Positions 1-8,665 of a stretch of DNA of 64,000 nt are shown here, one piece after another. Made by a program: the position numbers and the translations under genes. The DNA lies in contig NZ_FOFR01000013.1 in the NCBI RefSeq assembly GCF_900110955.1, positions 62,001 to 126,000 on the forward strand. The letters run 5' to 3'. A model generated the notes under the pieces. The model saw only the letters and a program-made list of their open reading frames with translations. It ran no database searches and was not told where the DNA came from. Each line of letters opens with the position of its first letter. Position 1 is the first letter of the stretch. This DNA is from Lentzea xinjiangensis (GTDB taxonomy: Bacteria; Actinomycetota; Actinomycetes; Mycobacteriales; Pseudonocardiaceae).

Positions 1-612
1 ACCACGTCCCGCAAGTACGGCGGCACGGGCCTTGGCCTCTCCATCAGCCGTGAACTGGCTCAGCTCCTCAACGGCGCGCTGCGCGTGAGGTCCGAACCGG
101 GGATCGGCTCGACGTTCACCCTCTGCCTGCCCCTGGGCAAGGAGGGCTCCGACCCCATCGTCCTGCCGGAACCGGCTCCGATCGTCGCCCCCGCCCCGGT
201 CGTGCCCGCTTCCAGCTCAATGCGCTTCCATGGCGAGAAGGTGCTGGTCGTCGACGACGACCTGCGCAACGTCTTCGCTCTGACAAGCGTGCTGGAACTG
301 CACGGCCTGGAAGCCATCTACGCCGACAACGGCATCACGGGTGTGCGCGCTCTGGAACAGTACGACGACGTGGCCATCGTCCTGATGGACATCATGATGC
401 CGGAGCTGGACGGCAACGCCACGATCTCGGCCATCCGCGCCATGGAGCGCTACGCGGACCTCCCCGTCATCGCGGTCACCGCGAAGGCGATGAAGGGCGA
501 CCGCGAGAAGGCGCTGGCGTCGGGCGCGACCGACTACGTGACGAAGCCGGTGGACACCGAGCACCTGATCCGCTTGATCGCCTACTACCTGGGTGTGTCC
601 TCCGAGGTCTGA
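1..612 (+). CDS. Hybrid sensor histidine kinase/response regulator, C-terminal part (5' end outside window)
   Basis: The reading frame is open from base 1, so only the last 203 residues are present. It begins in the ATP-binding lid and G2 box of a histidine kinase catalytic domain ([12 protein letters not shown]). A proline-rich linker of about 35 residues follows, then a full receiver domain (from KVLVVDDD, with the phosphoacceptor Asp in [11 protein letters not shown], the switch Thr in VIAVTAKA and the Lys in DYVTKPVD). A receiver fused behind a kinase is the hybrid-kinase layout, common in large actinobacterial sensors with HAMP, GAF or PAS repeats upstream. The STAS and RsbW-like genes just downstream suggest it belongs to a stress partner-switching circuit; that link is inferred. 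The sensor part cannot be seen. Confidence 0.9.
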   Translation, partial: TTSRKYGGTGLGLSISRELAQLLNGALRVRSEPGIGSTFTLCLPLGKEGSDPIVLPEPAPIVAPAPVVPASSSMRFHGEKVLVVDDDLRNVFALTSVLELHGLEAIYADNGITGVRALEQYDDVAIVLMDIMMPELDGNATISAIRAMERYADLPVIAVTAKAMKGDREKALASGATDYVTKPVDTEHLIRLIAYYLGVSSEV

Positions 613-714
613 CCCGTCGCCACGGCGGGTGGTCGCCGGGGCGAGCACCCGCCGGAGCCCCGCACAGGCCCCTCGGAGCCCCTGGGCCTGGCTCCGGGGC
701 GTCTCAGGTGATGT

Positions 715-1062
715 CTACGGAGCGGTGTCCACCGGCTCCTGCACAGCGGCGTCCACCGTCTCGTGCAAGCTCAGCACCTCGGCCACGTCGGCCAGTTCGA
801 ACAACCGCCGGACCGGGGCCTGGGTGGAGGCGATCCGCAACTGCCCCCCGGCCTCGGCCAGCCGCCGGTGCCAGTCCAGGACCAGGGCGAGCCCGGTCGA
901 GTCCATGAACTGCAACCCCGACAGGTCCAGGACGGCGTGAGCACCGCTGACGTCCGAATCAAGCCGTGCGGACAGCACGGGGACGGTGTCGATGTCCAGC
1001 TCACCGGCGACGGCGAGCACTCGCCATCCCCGCTGGACCTCGCTGCCGACGTTGAGCTCCAT
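715..1062 (-). CDS. STAS-domain anti-sigma factor antagonist
   Basis: 115-residue single STAS domain. It is of the type that, unphosphorylated, binds an RsbW-like kinase and frees a sigma factor. The phosphorylatable Ser is in the motif LQFMDSTGLALVL, after the typical strand VLDLSG. I chose the ATG at 1062 because GGAAGGA lies upstream at good spacing; an upstream in-frame extension has no such site and no STAS homology. It is divergent from the RsbW-like gene at 1179 with 116 bp between starts, so both may share a control region. The pairing of antagonist and kinase is seen; which sigma factor they control is not visible here. Confidence 0.85.
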   Translation of the reverse strand: MELNVGSEVQRGWRVLAVAGELDIDTVPVLSARLDSDVSGAHAVLDLSGLQFMDSTGLALVLDWHRRLAEAGGQLRIASTQAPVRRLFELADVAEVLSLHETVDAAVQEPVDTAP

Positions 1063-1178
1063 CGTCGCCGTTCCTTCCGCCACGCCCGACTCGTGCGCCC
1101 CAAATCGTGCAGCACGAGGTCCGACCATGCGACCACCGGGGGGCTGAAAGATCCGAACGGGCCACCGGATGTGCGACG

Positions 1179-1574
1179 ATGCGCCTTGTGTTGAACGACC
1201 CACTGGCTGAGGTGCGGGTGATTCTGACCGCCGAGGGCGGGTCTTGCGCGCGTGCACGCCGGGTGGTGCGCGATGCCGCGGCCTCCTGGGGGCTGTCCGA
1301 GGACCTCGCCGACGACGCGCAGCTCGTGGTGACCGAGCTCGTCTCGAACGGGATCGACCACGGCGAGGGGACGATCACGCTCACCGTGAGCAGGAAGTCC
1401 GGGGGCATGCTCGTCGAGGTGCACGACGAGTCGTCCGCGCAGCCCCAGGTGCGGCCCGTCGACACCAACTCGGCACGAGGACGGGGCATGCAGCTCGTGC
1501 AGGCGCTGAGCGTGCGCTGGGGCATCACGCCCGACGGCAACGGCAAAGTGGTCTGGGCGCAGTTGGAGGACTGA
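1179..1574 (+). CDS. RsbW-like anti-sigma regulatory factor (HATPase_c_2)
   Basis: 131-residue ATP-binding protein of the GHKL fold. The N box is ELVSNGIDHG, the G1 box VEVHDES and the G2 region ARGRGMQLVQALS, so ATP binding looks intact. Small stand-alone proteins of this type are Ser/Thr kinases that sequester SigB/SigF-type sigma factors or phosphorylate STAS antagonists. The neighbour at 715-1062 and the STAS gene at 2254 are the obvious partners. The ATG at 1179 (MRLVLND) gives the normal family length; an in-frame ATG at 1107 would add 24 unconserved residues. No strong ribosome-binding site precedes 1179, so a leaderless message is possible. Confidence 0.8.
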   Translation: MRLVLNDPLAEVRVILTAEGGSCARARRVVRDAAASWGLSEDLADDAQLVVTELVSNGIDHGEGTITLTVSRKSGGMLVEVHDESSAQPQVRPVDTNSARGRGMQLVQALSVRWGITPDGNGKVVWAQLED

Positions 1575-1590
1575 GAACCGGACGTGCCCC

Positions 1591-1706
1591 GCCGCGCCTC
1601 CTGGTCCCGGCCCGCGTCGAGCACCGCCTGATCTCGGCCGCCGCGCCTCCTGCTCCCGGCCCGTCGCGCACTGCCCGCTCGCGTCACACCGCCTGGTCCC
1701 GGCCCG
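1591..1706. repeat. Three imperfect copies of a GC-rich 20-bp motif
   Basis: The intergenic stretch 1575-1879 holds three imperfect direct copies of a motif close to CGCCTCCTGGTCCCGGCCCG, beginning near 1594, 1643 and 1690. No gene, promoter or clear hairpin was recognised in the rest of the stretch. Confidence 0.5.
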
Positions 1707-1879
1707 CCACGCCCTCCGGGCCCAGGGCCCGGGAGGTGGGGTGCGGCCGGGCGGCACCCCACCGGAGGCCGGGCGAACGCCGGGTCTGCCGCGGCACGGG
1801 CCGGCGTCGCCGGAGGTCGCCACCGGGCGCACCGCCGTCGCGGGTGCCGGTGGCCACGATGCTCCCGGCCCTGGCGTTC

Positions 1880-2113
1880 CTACTGGGCGGCGAGCCGCGA
1901 CGCGAGGAGGCGCTTGCCCTGCTCGGCGCCCTTCTGGCTCTCGGCCTGCGCCTTGCGGAAGAAGTCCGCCAGCTCGGTGTCGCCGTCGCGCTCGGCGTCG
2001 GCGATGTAGGTCTCGAGCCGCAGCGCGTTGTCGAGGCACGCCTCGGTGAACCAGAGGATGTTGTAGTCCTTGTCCTTCGTGCCTGTGACGTGACCGGTTT
2101 CCGTGGTCGACAC
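1880..2113 (-). CDS. Small conserved protein of unknown function, SigB-type promoter
   Basis: 77-residue soluble, charged, mostly helical protein (ILWFTEACLDNALRLETY, then an ADAERDGDTELADFFRKA helix). I do not recognise a named domain; short proteins of this style are common in actinobacteria next to stress genes. The GTG start at 2113 is fixed by a strong AGGAGGAA five bases upstream. About 50 bp further upstream, on the same strand, is GTTT-N16-GGGTAC, which matches the SigB/SigF general-stress promoter consensus. Together with the partner-switching genes on either side this suggests a general-stress role (inference). Confidence 0.7.
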   Translation of the reverse strand: MSTTETGHVTGTKDKDYNILWFTEACLDNALRLETYIADAERDGDTELADFFRKAQAESQKGAEQGKRLLASRLAAQ

Positions 2114-2124
2114 GGTTCCTCCTC

Positions 2125-2150
2125 GTCTATCAGGGATGTCTATCAGGGAT
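2125..2150. repeat. Two perfect tandem 13-bp repeats in a divergent promoter region
   Basis: GTCTATCAGGGAT occurs twice head to tail with no gap. It lies between the divergent starts at 2113 and 2254 and inside the predicted 5' untranslated region of the minus-strand gene. It could be a regulator site; no palindrome is present. Confidence 0.6.
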
Positions 2151-2168
2151 TTTCTTCTCCTTCGGCGT

Positions 2169-2194
2169 GTACCCGGCGTGGCTTGGCGAAAAAC
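2169..2194 (-). promoter_or_regulatory. SigB/SigF-type promoter for the gene ending at 1880
   Basis: Reading the minus strand, GTTT (2194-2191) is followed after 16 bases by GGGTAC (2174-2169). This fits the known actinobacterial SigB/SigF consensus (GNNT or GTTT, 14-16 bases, GGGTAY). Transcription would start near 2162. Confidence 0.6.
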
Positions 2195-2253
2195 GGCTTT
2201 GCTTGTGGTGGCCGCGAGTAGGCGCGTACGGTCGAAGTGGACGGGAGCTCTCC

Positions 2254-2601
2254 ATGAACCAGATTCGTCAAAGAACGACCTACATCCAGTCGATTCCGAT
2301 CGTCGCGCTCACCGGAGAGATCGACGTGATGTCTTCCGCTCCGATCACCAGCACGCTCTTCGAGCTGCTCGGCAGCAAACCGCCCGCGCTGGTCGTCGAC
2401 CTGCGGGAGGTCCGGTTCTTCGGGTCCGAGGGGATCCGCGCGCTGGTGCAGACCCAGAACCAGGCCGACCAGCTCGGCGTGAAGTTCGGCGTCGTCAGCG
2501 ACACGAGGACCGTGTTGCGCCCCTTGGAGATGACGGCGGTCGACCGGCTCCTGCTGTTGTTCGCCGACGTCGACGACGCCGTCACCGCCCTACGCCGCTG
2601 A
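2254..2601 (+). CDS. STAS-domain anti-sigma factor antagonist
   Basis: 115-residue STAS domain protein, the second in this cluster. Typical features are IVALTGEIDVMSSAPI near the N terminus, the strand ALVVDLREVRF and the phosphosite region FFGSEGIRALVQ with its Ser. The ATG at 2254 follows GGGAG at close spacing; an in-frame ATG at 2167 would add about 29 residues with no STAS similarity. Its last 12 bases overlap the convergent Ppx/GppA gene. It probably acts with the RsbW-like protein at 1179, although no partner is proven. Confidence 0.85.
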   Translation: MNQIRQRTTYIQSIPIVALTGEIDVMSSAPITSTLFELLGSKPPALVVDLREVRFFGSEGIRALVQTQNQADQLGVKFGVVSDTRTVLRPLEMTAVDRLLLLFADVDDAVTALRR

Positions 2602-3471
2602 GTTCCGCCTCCCCCTGGCTCTTTCCACCAGGTCGAGCAGCAGGCCTTCCTTCGTCGACCACGGCGAGATGTCCACGACGTCGTGGCCTGAGGCCTGCAT
2701 CAGGCCCTCCGCGACCACCGCGCCCGCCAGCGACTGCTGAGCCCGGTGGCGTGAGATCCCCGGCAGCGCCGCGCGTTCGCGCACCGACAGCTTCGCGAGC
2801 CGCGGGATCCACTTCTCCAGGTCCTTCAGCTTCAACTGGCGCTGCGCGTAGATGTCGGGGCGCGCTCCGGCGAGCCGGGCGAGCTGCTCGAAGACCTTCG
2901 AACAGCCGACGGCGCGAGCGGTCTCGTTGCGCGGGAAGGCGGCGAGCCGCTCGCGCACCACGGCCCGCATGTCCTGAACGGTCAAGCCGGCCCGCGTCAG
3001 CGTCCTGGCCCCCAGCGGCAGGGACACCGCGACCTCCGGCTCGGCGCCCGTGCCCGACGCCAGTTCCACGGTGCCACCGCCGACGTCCAGCACGACCATC
3101 GGACCGGCGCCCCAGCCGAACCAGTGCCGTGCCGCGGTGTACGACAGCCGTGCTTCTTCCTTGCCCGACAACACCTTCAGCTCGACGCCGGTGCGTCTGG
3201 CGACCTTGCGCATGACCTCGTCGGCGTTCGTGCAGTCGCGGACGGACGACGTGGCGAAGGGCAGGAACGGGACGTCGCCCGCCTTCTTGCGCGCGGCGAG
3301 CACCGCGGCGCACAGCGAGTCGATGCCGCCGGCGCTGATGGCGCCGTCCGGACCCAGTTCCCGGTCCAGCCGCAGCCGGACCTTGTGGGACAGCAACGGA
3401 CGCAGCAAGTCTCGGTCCACGACAACCAGGTGTGCGCTGAAGCACCCGACGTCCAGAACTCCGACCGACAT
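2590..3471 (-). CDS. Ppx/GppA-family phosphatase
   Basis: 293-residue protein of the actin-like ASKHA fold. It begins MSVGVLDVGCFSAHLVVVD (first phosphate-binding loop) and carries the second loop in MVVLDVGGGTVELA. The Ppx/GppA family hydrolyses inorganic polyphosphate or guanosine pentaphosphate, and such short versions lack the C-terminal HD-like domain of full-length GppA. The usual first-loop DxGSNS is changed to DVGCFS, so the substrate and even the activity are uncertain. The start is supported by GGAGGAAGG upstream. Polyphosphate and ppGpp metabolism would fit the neighbouring stress genes. Confidence 0.8.
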   Translation of the reverse strand: MSVGVLDVGCFSAHLVVVDRDLLRPLLSHKVRLRLDRELGPDGAISAGGIDSLCAAVLAARKKAGDVPFLPFATSSVRDCTNADEVMRKVARRTGVELKVLSGKEEARLSYTAARHWFGWGAGPMVVLDVGGGTVELASGTGAEPEVAVSLPLGARTLTRAGLTVQDMRAVVRERLAAFPRNETARAVGCSKVFEQLARLAGARPDIYAQRQLKLKDLEKWIPRLAKLSVRERAALPGISRHRAQQSLAGAVVAEGLMQASGHDVVDISPWSTKEGLLLDLVERARGRRNSAA

Positions 3472-3581
3472 CCGTCACCTTCCTCCGCAAACGTCTTCTT
3501 TACCGCATCGTTGCCCGCAGCGGGGGCCCAAGCGCCCGAACGGCCAGATGTCGACCTGATGAGATGCGTTACAGTCGGCCG

Positions 3582-4565
3582 ATGTCATTGGCGGAGATCC
3601 CTTCCCGGCTCGACCACGCCCTGAGCGGTGCGGACCGCGGCGTGATCGTCCTGACCGTGGACGGCCTCTCTTCGGACGTCGCCAAGCAGACCTGGTTGTC
3701 CGCCTCCCTCTCCACGCTCTCCTCGACGGTGCCCTCCACCTCCGCGACGGCGTTGCTGACGGCGTTGACCGGCGTGTCCGCCGATGTCCACCGCGTACCG
3801 GGAACGGTGTACCGCAACGGATCCGGCCTCGTGCACGCCATCAACGGGACGCCGGCGATCCCGGTGCTGCCGACCGTTCTGCAGCGGCACGGCGCCACCG
3901 TTCTCGCCAGGGAGCTCGACCTCCTCGAAGGCACCTGGGCACAGGCCCTCCTGCGGGGGTGCACGCGGGTACCCTCATCTCCGCGGCACAAACTCGCGGC
4001 CCAGGCGGAGGATCCGCCGCTGCTCGTCGCCAACGTCGTCGCCGATCTCGACAAGGCGCTGCCGGACTCCCGGTTCCTGTGGACCTACGTCAACGTCGAG
4101 GACCACGTGCGGAGCAACGGGTACGACGAATCGGTGCACGAGGCCATGCTCCGGCTCGACGCGCACGCGTCCCGGTGGGCGGCGGCGGGGTGGACCGTCG
4201 TGGCGCACTCCGACCACGGCCAGGTCGCCGTCGACCCCGACCCGGCGCTCGTCGAGGCCTGGGACGCGATCGTGCGCGAGGAGTGCGAGATCCCGTCCGG
4301 CGGCGCGGGCCGGACGAGGTGGCTCTACCCGAAGCCGGACCGCGTGGACGCCGTTTTCGACCGCGTGGCAACGGTTCTGGGCGCCACGGCGACCGTGCAC
4401 CACGCCACCGACCTCGGCCTGCCCCAGCCGGAGACGGGCCCGGTCGTGGCGGTGGCCGCGTCGCCGGCGTTCCCGATCCCCGACCCGTCCGCGAAGTTCG
4501 AGCACGGGGGCCTGAGCCGGGACGAGATCGACGTGCCCTTCGCTGTCTGGCACGCCGCGCACTGA
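3582..4565 (+). CDS. Alkaline-phosphatase-superfamily protein, PglZ-like C-terminal end
   Basis: 327-residue protein with AlkP-superfamily metal-binding signatures: VIVLTVDGLSSD at the N terminus, TYVNVEDHVRSNGYDES mid-protein and AHSDHGQ near residue 212. The C terminus KFEHGGLSRDEIDVPFAV resembles the HGGLS...E...VPF ending of PglZ-domain proteins. It may hydrolyse a phosphate ester or phosphodiester; the substrate is unknown. No BREX genes are near, so this is a stand-alone relative. The ATG at 3582 lies 6 bases after TACAGT (3570-3575), suggesting a leaderless mRNA; an ATG at 3564 is the alternative. The start is 110 bp from the divergent Ppx/GppA gene. Confidence 0.7.
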   Translation: MSLAEIPSRLDHALSGADRGVIVLTVDGLSSDVAKQTWLSASLSTLSSTVPSTSATALLTALTGVSADVHRVPGTVYRNGSGLVHAINGTPAIPVLPTVLQRHGATVLARELDLLEGTWAQALLRGCTRVPSSPRHKLAAQAEDPPLLVANVVADLDKALPDSRFLWTYVNVEDHVRSNGYDESVHEAMLRLDAHASRWAAAGWTVVAHSDHGQVAVDPDPALVEAWDAIVREECEIPSGGAGRTRWLYPKPDRVDAVFDRVATVLGATATVHHATDLGLPQPETGPVVAVAASPAFPIPDPSAKFEHGGLSRDEIDVPFAVWHAAH

Positions 4566-4888
4566 GCGTGGTTCGCAAGAAAACCGGTCCGCCACCGCAC
4601 CCTTCGACGCGTGCCTCCGAACGGCCGGGAAACCGTTCATCCTTCTGCGGGTCCACACATCGGGACGAGCTTTCCCGCAGTCCGCGACCTGTTCATCCTC
4701 GTGAACATTCCTATTCGCACCGCCGAAATCCGGCAGGTTCACGTATCTGATCGATCAGCAGCGCCTTTACGCTGTTCAGCGCCCCGCGACAAGGGGAGGG
4801 ATTAATTTTTGACGTTCCTTGTCAGGCCTTGATCAGATCTGGCAGTGTGGCGCCGGGCGCAAGGACACGAAAGGGACTGGACAGTCTC
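4566..4888. other. Intergenic region before the GH88 gene
   Basis: No gene seen. It holds a small palindrome TGATCGATCA (4748-4757) and, at 4809-4814, a perfect -35-like TTGACG followed about 18 bases later by a weak -10 (TCAGAT). This is a plausible promoter for the GH88 gene starting at 4889. Confidence 0.45.
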
Positions 4889-6094
4889 GTGAACCTGTCT
4901 CGACGCACCCTCCTGGCGTCTGCCGCGGCCACTCCCCTGCTCACCGGAACCGGGCTCGCACTCGGTGCGGGCGAAGCGGTCGCTTCGCCCGCCAAGCTGC
5001 GCGGCGCACTCGACTACGGCCTCGCCAAGCTGAAGGCGGTCGCACCGGGCATCACGTCGTTCCCGGAGATCACCCGGTTCGAGAAGTGGACCTACGTCGC
5101 CGACGGCGGCTGGGTCGGCGGTTTCTGGCCGGGCACGCTGTGGCTCGCCCACCTCGACAGCGGCGACGCGCGGTTCCGCGCGCTGGCCGAGGCCGCGAAC
5201 GAGCGGCTGGCGCCGCGCCGGCTCGACCCCCGCGACCACGACCTGGGTTTCCTCTTCTCCCCCTCCTGGGTCACCGCCCACCGGCTCACCGGCGGCACCA
5301 GGTGGCGCGACGGCGCGATCGAGGCGGCGGCCACGCTGCTGCAGCGCTGGAACCCGGCCGGCAGGTTCCTCCGCGCGTGGGGCAGGCTCGGCACGCCGGA
5401 CAACGCGGGCCGCGTCATCATCGACACGATGATGAACCTGGACCTGCTCGCGTTCGCCACCGAGCAGACCGGCGACCGCAGGTTCCTCGACATCGCGATC
5501 GCCCACGCCCGGACCACGCAGGCGCACTTCCTGCGCGCGGACGGCTCGACCCCGCACGTGTTCGACTTCGACCCGGACACCGGGGCGGCGGTCGGTCCCA
5601 ACACGGTGCAGGGCTACAGCCCGACGTCGTGCTGGTCGCGCGGCCAGTCGTGGGGCATCTACGGCTTCACGACGATGTACCGCCGCACGGGCCTGCGCGA
5701 GTTCCGCGACACCGCGCGCAAGATGGCCGACTACGCGTTGTCCGTGCTGACCCCGGACAACGTGCCGGTGTGGGACTACCGGTCCCCGCTGGGCGCCCAC
5801 GACGTCAAGGACTCGTCGGCGGGCGCGATCCTCGCCTGCGGACTGCTCGACCTCGCCAAGGCCACCGGTTCGGACCGCTACCGCGACCGGGCGCTGCAGA
5901 TCCTCGACGGGCTGGTCGGCACGTGCCTCACCACCGCTTCGGCCCGCGCCGAGGCGGTCCTGGCCCGCGGCACCCGCAACCGCCCGGCCGAGGACGGCGT
6001 GGAGGTCTCGCTGCCCTACGGCGACTACTACCTGTTCGAGGCGATCCTGCGGGTGCTCAAGCCCGCGCAGATCGCCAAGGCCATCGGGCTGTAG
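4889..6094 (+). CDS. Tat-exported glycoside hydrolase family 88 (unsaturated glucuronyl hydrolase-like)
   Basis: 401-residue enzyme. The GTG start at 4889 puts the Tat motif SRRTLLAS at residues 4-11, followed by a hydrophobic stretch and an alanine-rich cleavage region, so it is exported folded. The rest is an alpha-barrel typical of GH88/GH105. Visible motifs are GGWVGGFWPGTLWLA, RDHDLGFLF (the first catalytic Asp region), IIDTMMNLDLL (the second Asp) and CWSRGQSWGIYGFT. GH88 enzymes hydrate the double bond of unsaturated glucuronyl oligosaccharides made by polysaccharide lyases from polymers such as hyaluronan, xanthan or ulvan. No lyase gene is adjacent, so the polymer is unknown. Confidence 0.85.
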   Translation: MNLSRRTLLASAAATPLLTGTGLALGAGEAVASPAKLRGALDYGLAKLKAVAPGITSFPEITRFEKWTYVADGGWVGGFWPGTLWLAHLDSGDARFRALAEAANERLAPRRLDPRDHDLGFLFSPSWVTAHRLTGGTRWRDGAIEAAATLLQRWNPAGRFLRAWGRLGTPDNAGRVIIDTMMNLDLLAFATEQTGDRRFLDIAIAHARTTQAHFLRADGSTPHVFDFDPDTGAAVGPNTVQGYSPTSCWSRGQSWGIYGFTTMYRRTGLREFRDTARKMADYALSVLTPDNVPVWDYRSPLGAHDVKDSSAGAILACGLLDLAKATGSDRYRDRALQILDGLVGTCLTTASARAEAVLARGTRNRPAEDGVEVSLPYGDYYLFEAILRVLKPAQIAKAIGL

Positions 6095-6113
6095 CCCCGC
6101 CGCACGGCTGCCT

Positions 6114-6674
6114 TCACTGCTCGATCACGCGCGCCGTCGGCCCGTTCGTCCAGGTGGCTTCCAACCGGGACAACCGGCCGGCGGCGGTGCGGAAGTTCAC
6201 CACCAGCGGCCCGCCGGGCTGTTCCACGGCCACCGACCACCCGTCCCCCGGGGTGGCGGACAACGCCTCCACCCCCGTCGGGCGGTACCGCACGACCACG
6301 TCACCGCCCCGGAGGTGGAAGGCGTGGACGTAGGAGCCGTCCGACTGCCATTCCCCCTGCGGGAGTTGAGCCGGGGTGGGACGCGCATCCGTACTACTGG
6401 GAGGAGCCGGAACGGACGAGCTGACCACGGGAGGCCTGGTGGACGTGGGCGTGACAGGCGGGGCAGGCGGCAGGCTGAGCGAGGGCCCCGCGTCGGGCAC
6501 CGGGACGCTGATCGAGGTGACGGTCGGCATCGGCAGCACACCCGGACCTGCCGTGGCGTCCACCGCCGCCACGGGCGCCGGTGCCATCGCCGACCGGATG
6601 CCGAGCCAGGACAGGCCGATGGCGACCGCGGTCACCACCGCCCAGGCGGCCAGGTACCCGATCGACCGTCTCAC
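6114..6674 (-). CDS. Membrane-anchored Pro/Ser-rich protein of unknown function
   Basis: 186 residues: one N-terminal membrane segment (about residues 6-28, YLAAWAVVTAVAIGLSW), a Pro/Ser/Thr-rich extracellular linker (about 45-105) and a C-terminal domain of about 75 residues (GEWQSDGSYVHAFHLRGGDV onward). It looks like an extracytoplasmic protein on a wall-spanning linker. I do not recognise the domain. The GTG start at 6674 follows GGGGAGGG. It is divergent from the response regulator at 6695 with only 20 bp between start codons, so each promoter must overlap the other gene's region; it may be a target or accessory of that two-component system. Confidence 0.65.
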   Translation of the reverse strand: MRRSIGYLAAWAVVTAVAIGLSWLGIRSAMAPAPVAAVDATAGPGVLPMPTVTSISVPVPDAGPSLSLPPAPPVTPTSTRPPVVSSSVPAPPSSTDARPTPAQLPQGEWQSDGSYVHAFHLRGGDVVVRYRPTGVEALSATPGDGWSVAVEQPGGPLVVNFRTAAGRLSRLEATWTNGPTARVIEQ

Positions 6675-6694
6675 CGCGAGGACCCTCCCCTAGC

Positions 6695-7360
6695 ATGGCA
6701 TCGGTACTGCTGGTCGAGGACGACCCGGTGGTGCGAGCGGCGGTCACGCGCGCTCTCACGGGCCAGGGCCACATCGTGCACGGTGTCGCGCTCGCGATCG
6801 AGGCCTTGCGCGAAGTCACCGCCACCGGCTACGACGTCGTGGTGCTCGACCTCGGGCTCCCCGACCTCGACGGCGGCGACGCGCTGCGGATGATCCGCGG
6901 CGTCACGAACACCCCGGTGGTGATCGCGACCGCTCGCGACGAGGAGGCGGAGATCATCCGCCTGCTCAACGCGGGCGCGGACGACTACCTCGTCAAACCG
7001 TTCTCCAGCGAGCACCTCGAGGCCCGCCTGCAGGCGGTGCTGCGGCGGGCCCGCGACAGCACGCAGCTCGTGGTCGGCGGCCTGGAGATCGACGTGAGCC
7101 TGCGCCGGGCCGTTGTGGACGGACGCGAGCTCTCGTTGACGCACAAGGAGTTCGAACTGCTCTCCTACCTCGCGGCCCGCTCGGGTGACGTGGTGCCGCG
7201 GGCCGAGATCCTCGCGAACCTGTGGCCGTCCACCCGCGACGACCAGACGCTCGACGTCCACCTCTCGTGGTTGCGGCGCAAGCTCGGCGAACGGGCCGCA
7301 CAACCTCGCTACCTGCACACGGTGCGCGGCGTCGGCGTGCGTCTGGCCGCGCCGAGGTGA
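6695..7360 (+). CDS. OmpR/PhoB-family response regulator
   Basis: 221-residue two-domain regulator. The receiver is at residues 1-115 (LLVEDDPVVR acidic pair, phosphoacceptor Asp in VVLDLGLPDLDG, Thr in VVIATARDE, Lys in DYLVKPF). A winged-helix trans_reg_C domain occupies about 125-221 (THKEFELLSYLAARSGDVV, then LDVHLSWLRRKLGE). It is activated by the kinase whose GTG start overlaps its stop codon in a GTGA junction at 7357-7360, so the two are translationally coupled. No ribosome-binding site is visible before the ATG at 6695, consistent with a leaderless mRNA. Confidence 0.92.
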   Translation: MASVLLVEDDPVVRAAVTRALTGQGHIVHGVALAIEALREVTATGYDVVVLDLGLPDLDGGDALRMIRGVTNTPVVIATARDEEAEIIRLLNAGADDYLVKPFSSEHLEARLQAVLRRARDSTQLVVGGLEIDVSLRRAVVDGRELSLTHKEFELLSYLAARSGDVVPRAEILANLWPSTRDDQTLDVHLSWLRRKLGERAAQPRYLHTVRGVGVRLAAPR

Positions 7361-8637
7361 GGCGGTCACTGGTGCTGGTCGCTCTCGCGGCGACCAGCAT
7401 GGTGGCGCTGGCGTTCCTCGTGCCGCTCGCGATCGTCGTGCGCAACGCCGCGTACGAGCGCGCGCTCGGCGAAGCCGAGAAGCAGGCCACCGCGCTCATC
7501 CCGGCACTGGTGATCACCACGAAGCCCCAGGAGATCCGCCAGGCCATCCGGAGCACCCAGTACGGCGCCCAGCAGCGGCTCGCCGTGCACCTCAACGCCC
7601 AGAACGGCACCTATGGCACCTCGCACATCACGGCGAAGGACCTGGCGCAGGCGCAGAACCTCGCGACGGCGTCCACGGTCGAACGGCCGGACGGCGTCGC
7701 CTACCTGCAACCGCTGGCCACCAGCGCGGACGGGATCGCGATCATCGAGGCGTTCGTGCCGCACGAGCAGCTCACCCGCGGCGTGATCGGCACCTGGTGG
7801 GCACTGGCCGGTGTCGCGGTCGGGCTGGTCGCGGGCTCGGTGCTGGTCGCCGACCGGCTGGGCGCGCGGGCCGTCGAGGCGACCAGGGCGCTGGCGGAGG
7901 GCGCACGCCGGATGGGCGCGGGTGACCTCTCGGTCCGCGTGCCCGTCACGGGACCGCCGGAGGTCGCGGAGGCCGGCAAGGCGTTCAACGCCATGGCCGA
8001 ACGCGTCCGGCACCTGCTCGCCGCCGAACGGGAAGTGGTTGCCGACCTCTCGCACCGGCTGAGAACACCCCTCACGGCCCTGCTGCTGGACGCGGACGCC
8101 CTCGGACAGGGGTCGAGTGCGGACCGCATTCGCACGGCCGTTCAGGGGCTCGAGAGAGAGGTCGGCGAGATCATCAAGGCCGCCCGGTCCGGCCTGCGGG
8201 CGGACGACCGCGACACCGACGCGGCGAGCGTCGTCCGCGAGCGGCTGGTGTTCTGGTCCGCGCTCGCCGACGACCAGGACCGGCCGTGGACCGTGCGCGG
8301 CGCCGACAAGCCGGCCCACGTGCCGCTGGCCCGCACCGACCTCACCGCCGCCCTGGACGCCTTGCTGGGCAACGTCTTCCGCTACACCCCGGAGGGCACG
8401 CGGTTCGCCGTGGCACTGGTGCACCAGGCCGATCTGGTGGCACTCGTGGTCGAGGACGCGGGTGAGGGCATCGCGGACATCGCACGCGCGGTGCGCCGCG
8501 GCGCGAGCGGCGGCGGCTCCACCGGCCTGGGGCTCGACATCGCCCGCCGCGCCGCGGAGAGCACGGGCGGCTCCCTCCACGTCGACCGCGGGCCGCTGGG
8601 TGGCGCACGCGTGCAATTGAGGCTCCGGAGGCTTTAG
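7357..8637 (+). CDS. Sensor histidine kinase, partner of the preceding response regulator
   Basis: 426-residue membrane kinase. Transmembrane segments lie at about residues 4-28 and 143-168, flanking an extracellular sensor of about 115 residues. A HAMP domain follows (ADRLGARAVEATRALAEGARRM), then the DHp helix with the phosphorylated His in VVADLSHRLRTPLT, and an ATP-binding domain (N box ALLGNVFRYTPEG, G1 VVEDAGEGI, G2 GSTGLGLDIARRAAES). The GTG start is set by its overlap with the regulator stop. The kinase core is complete. The sensed signal is unknown; the sensor domain has no recognisable fold by eye. Confidence 0.9.
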   Translation: MRRSLVLVALAATSMVALAFLVPLAIVVRNAAYERALGEAEKQATALIPALVITTKPQEIRQAIRSTQYGAQQRLAVHLNAQNGTYGTSHITAKDLAQAQNLATASTVERPDGVAYLQPLATSADGIAIIEAFVPHEQLTRGVIGTWWALAGVAVGLVAGSVLVADRLGARAVEATRALAEGARRMGAGDLSVRVPVTGPPEVAEAGKAFNAMAERVRHLLAAEREVVADLSHRLRTPLTALLLDADALGQGSSADRIRTAVQGLEREVGEIIKAARSGLRADDRDTDAASVVRERLVFWSALADDQDRPWTVRGADKPAHVPLARTDLTAALDALLGNVFRYTPEGTRFAVALVHQADLVALVVEDAGEGIADIARAVRRGASGGGSTGLGLDIARRAAESTGGSLHVDRGPLGGARVQLRLRRL

Positions 8638-8665
8638 GGCCCGAGCACGGGCCGGACGAGAACAC

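Noticed and set aside
3582-4565. PglZ-like protein as part of a BREX defence system
   Set aside because: No BrxA, BrxB, BrxC, PglX or BrxL gene is nearby.
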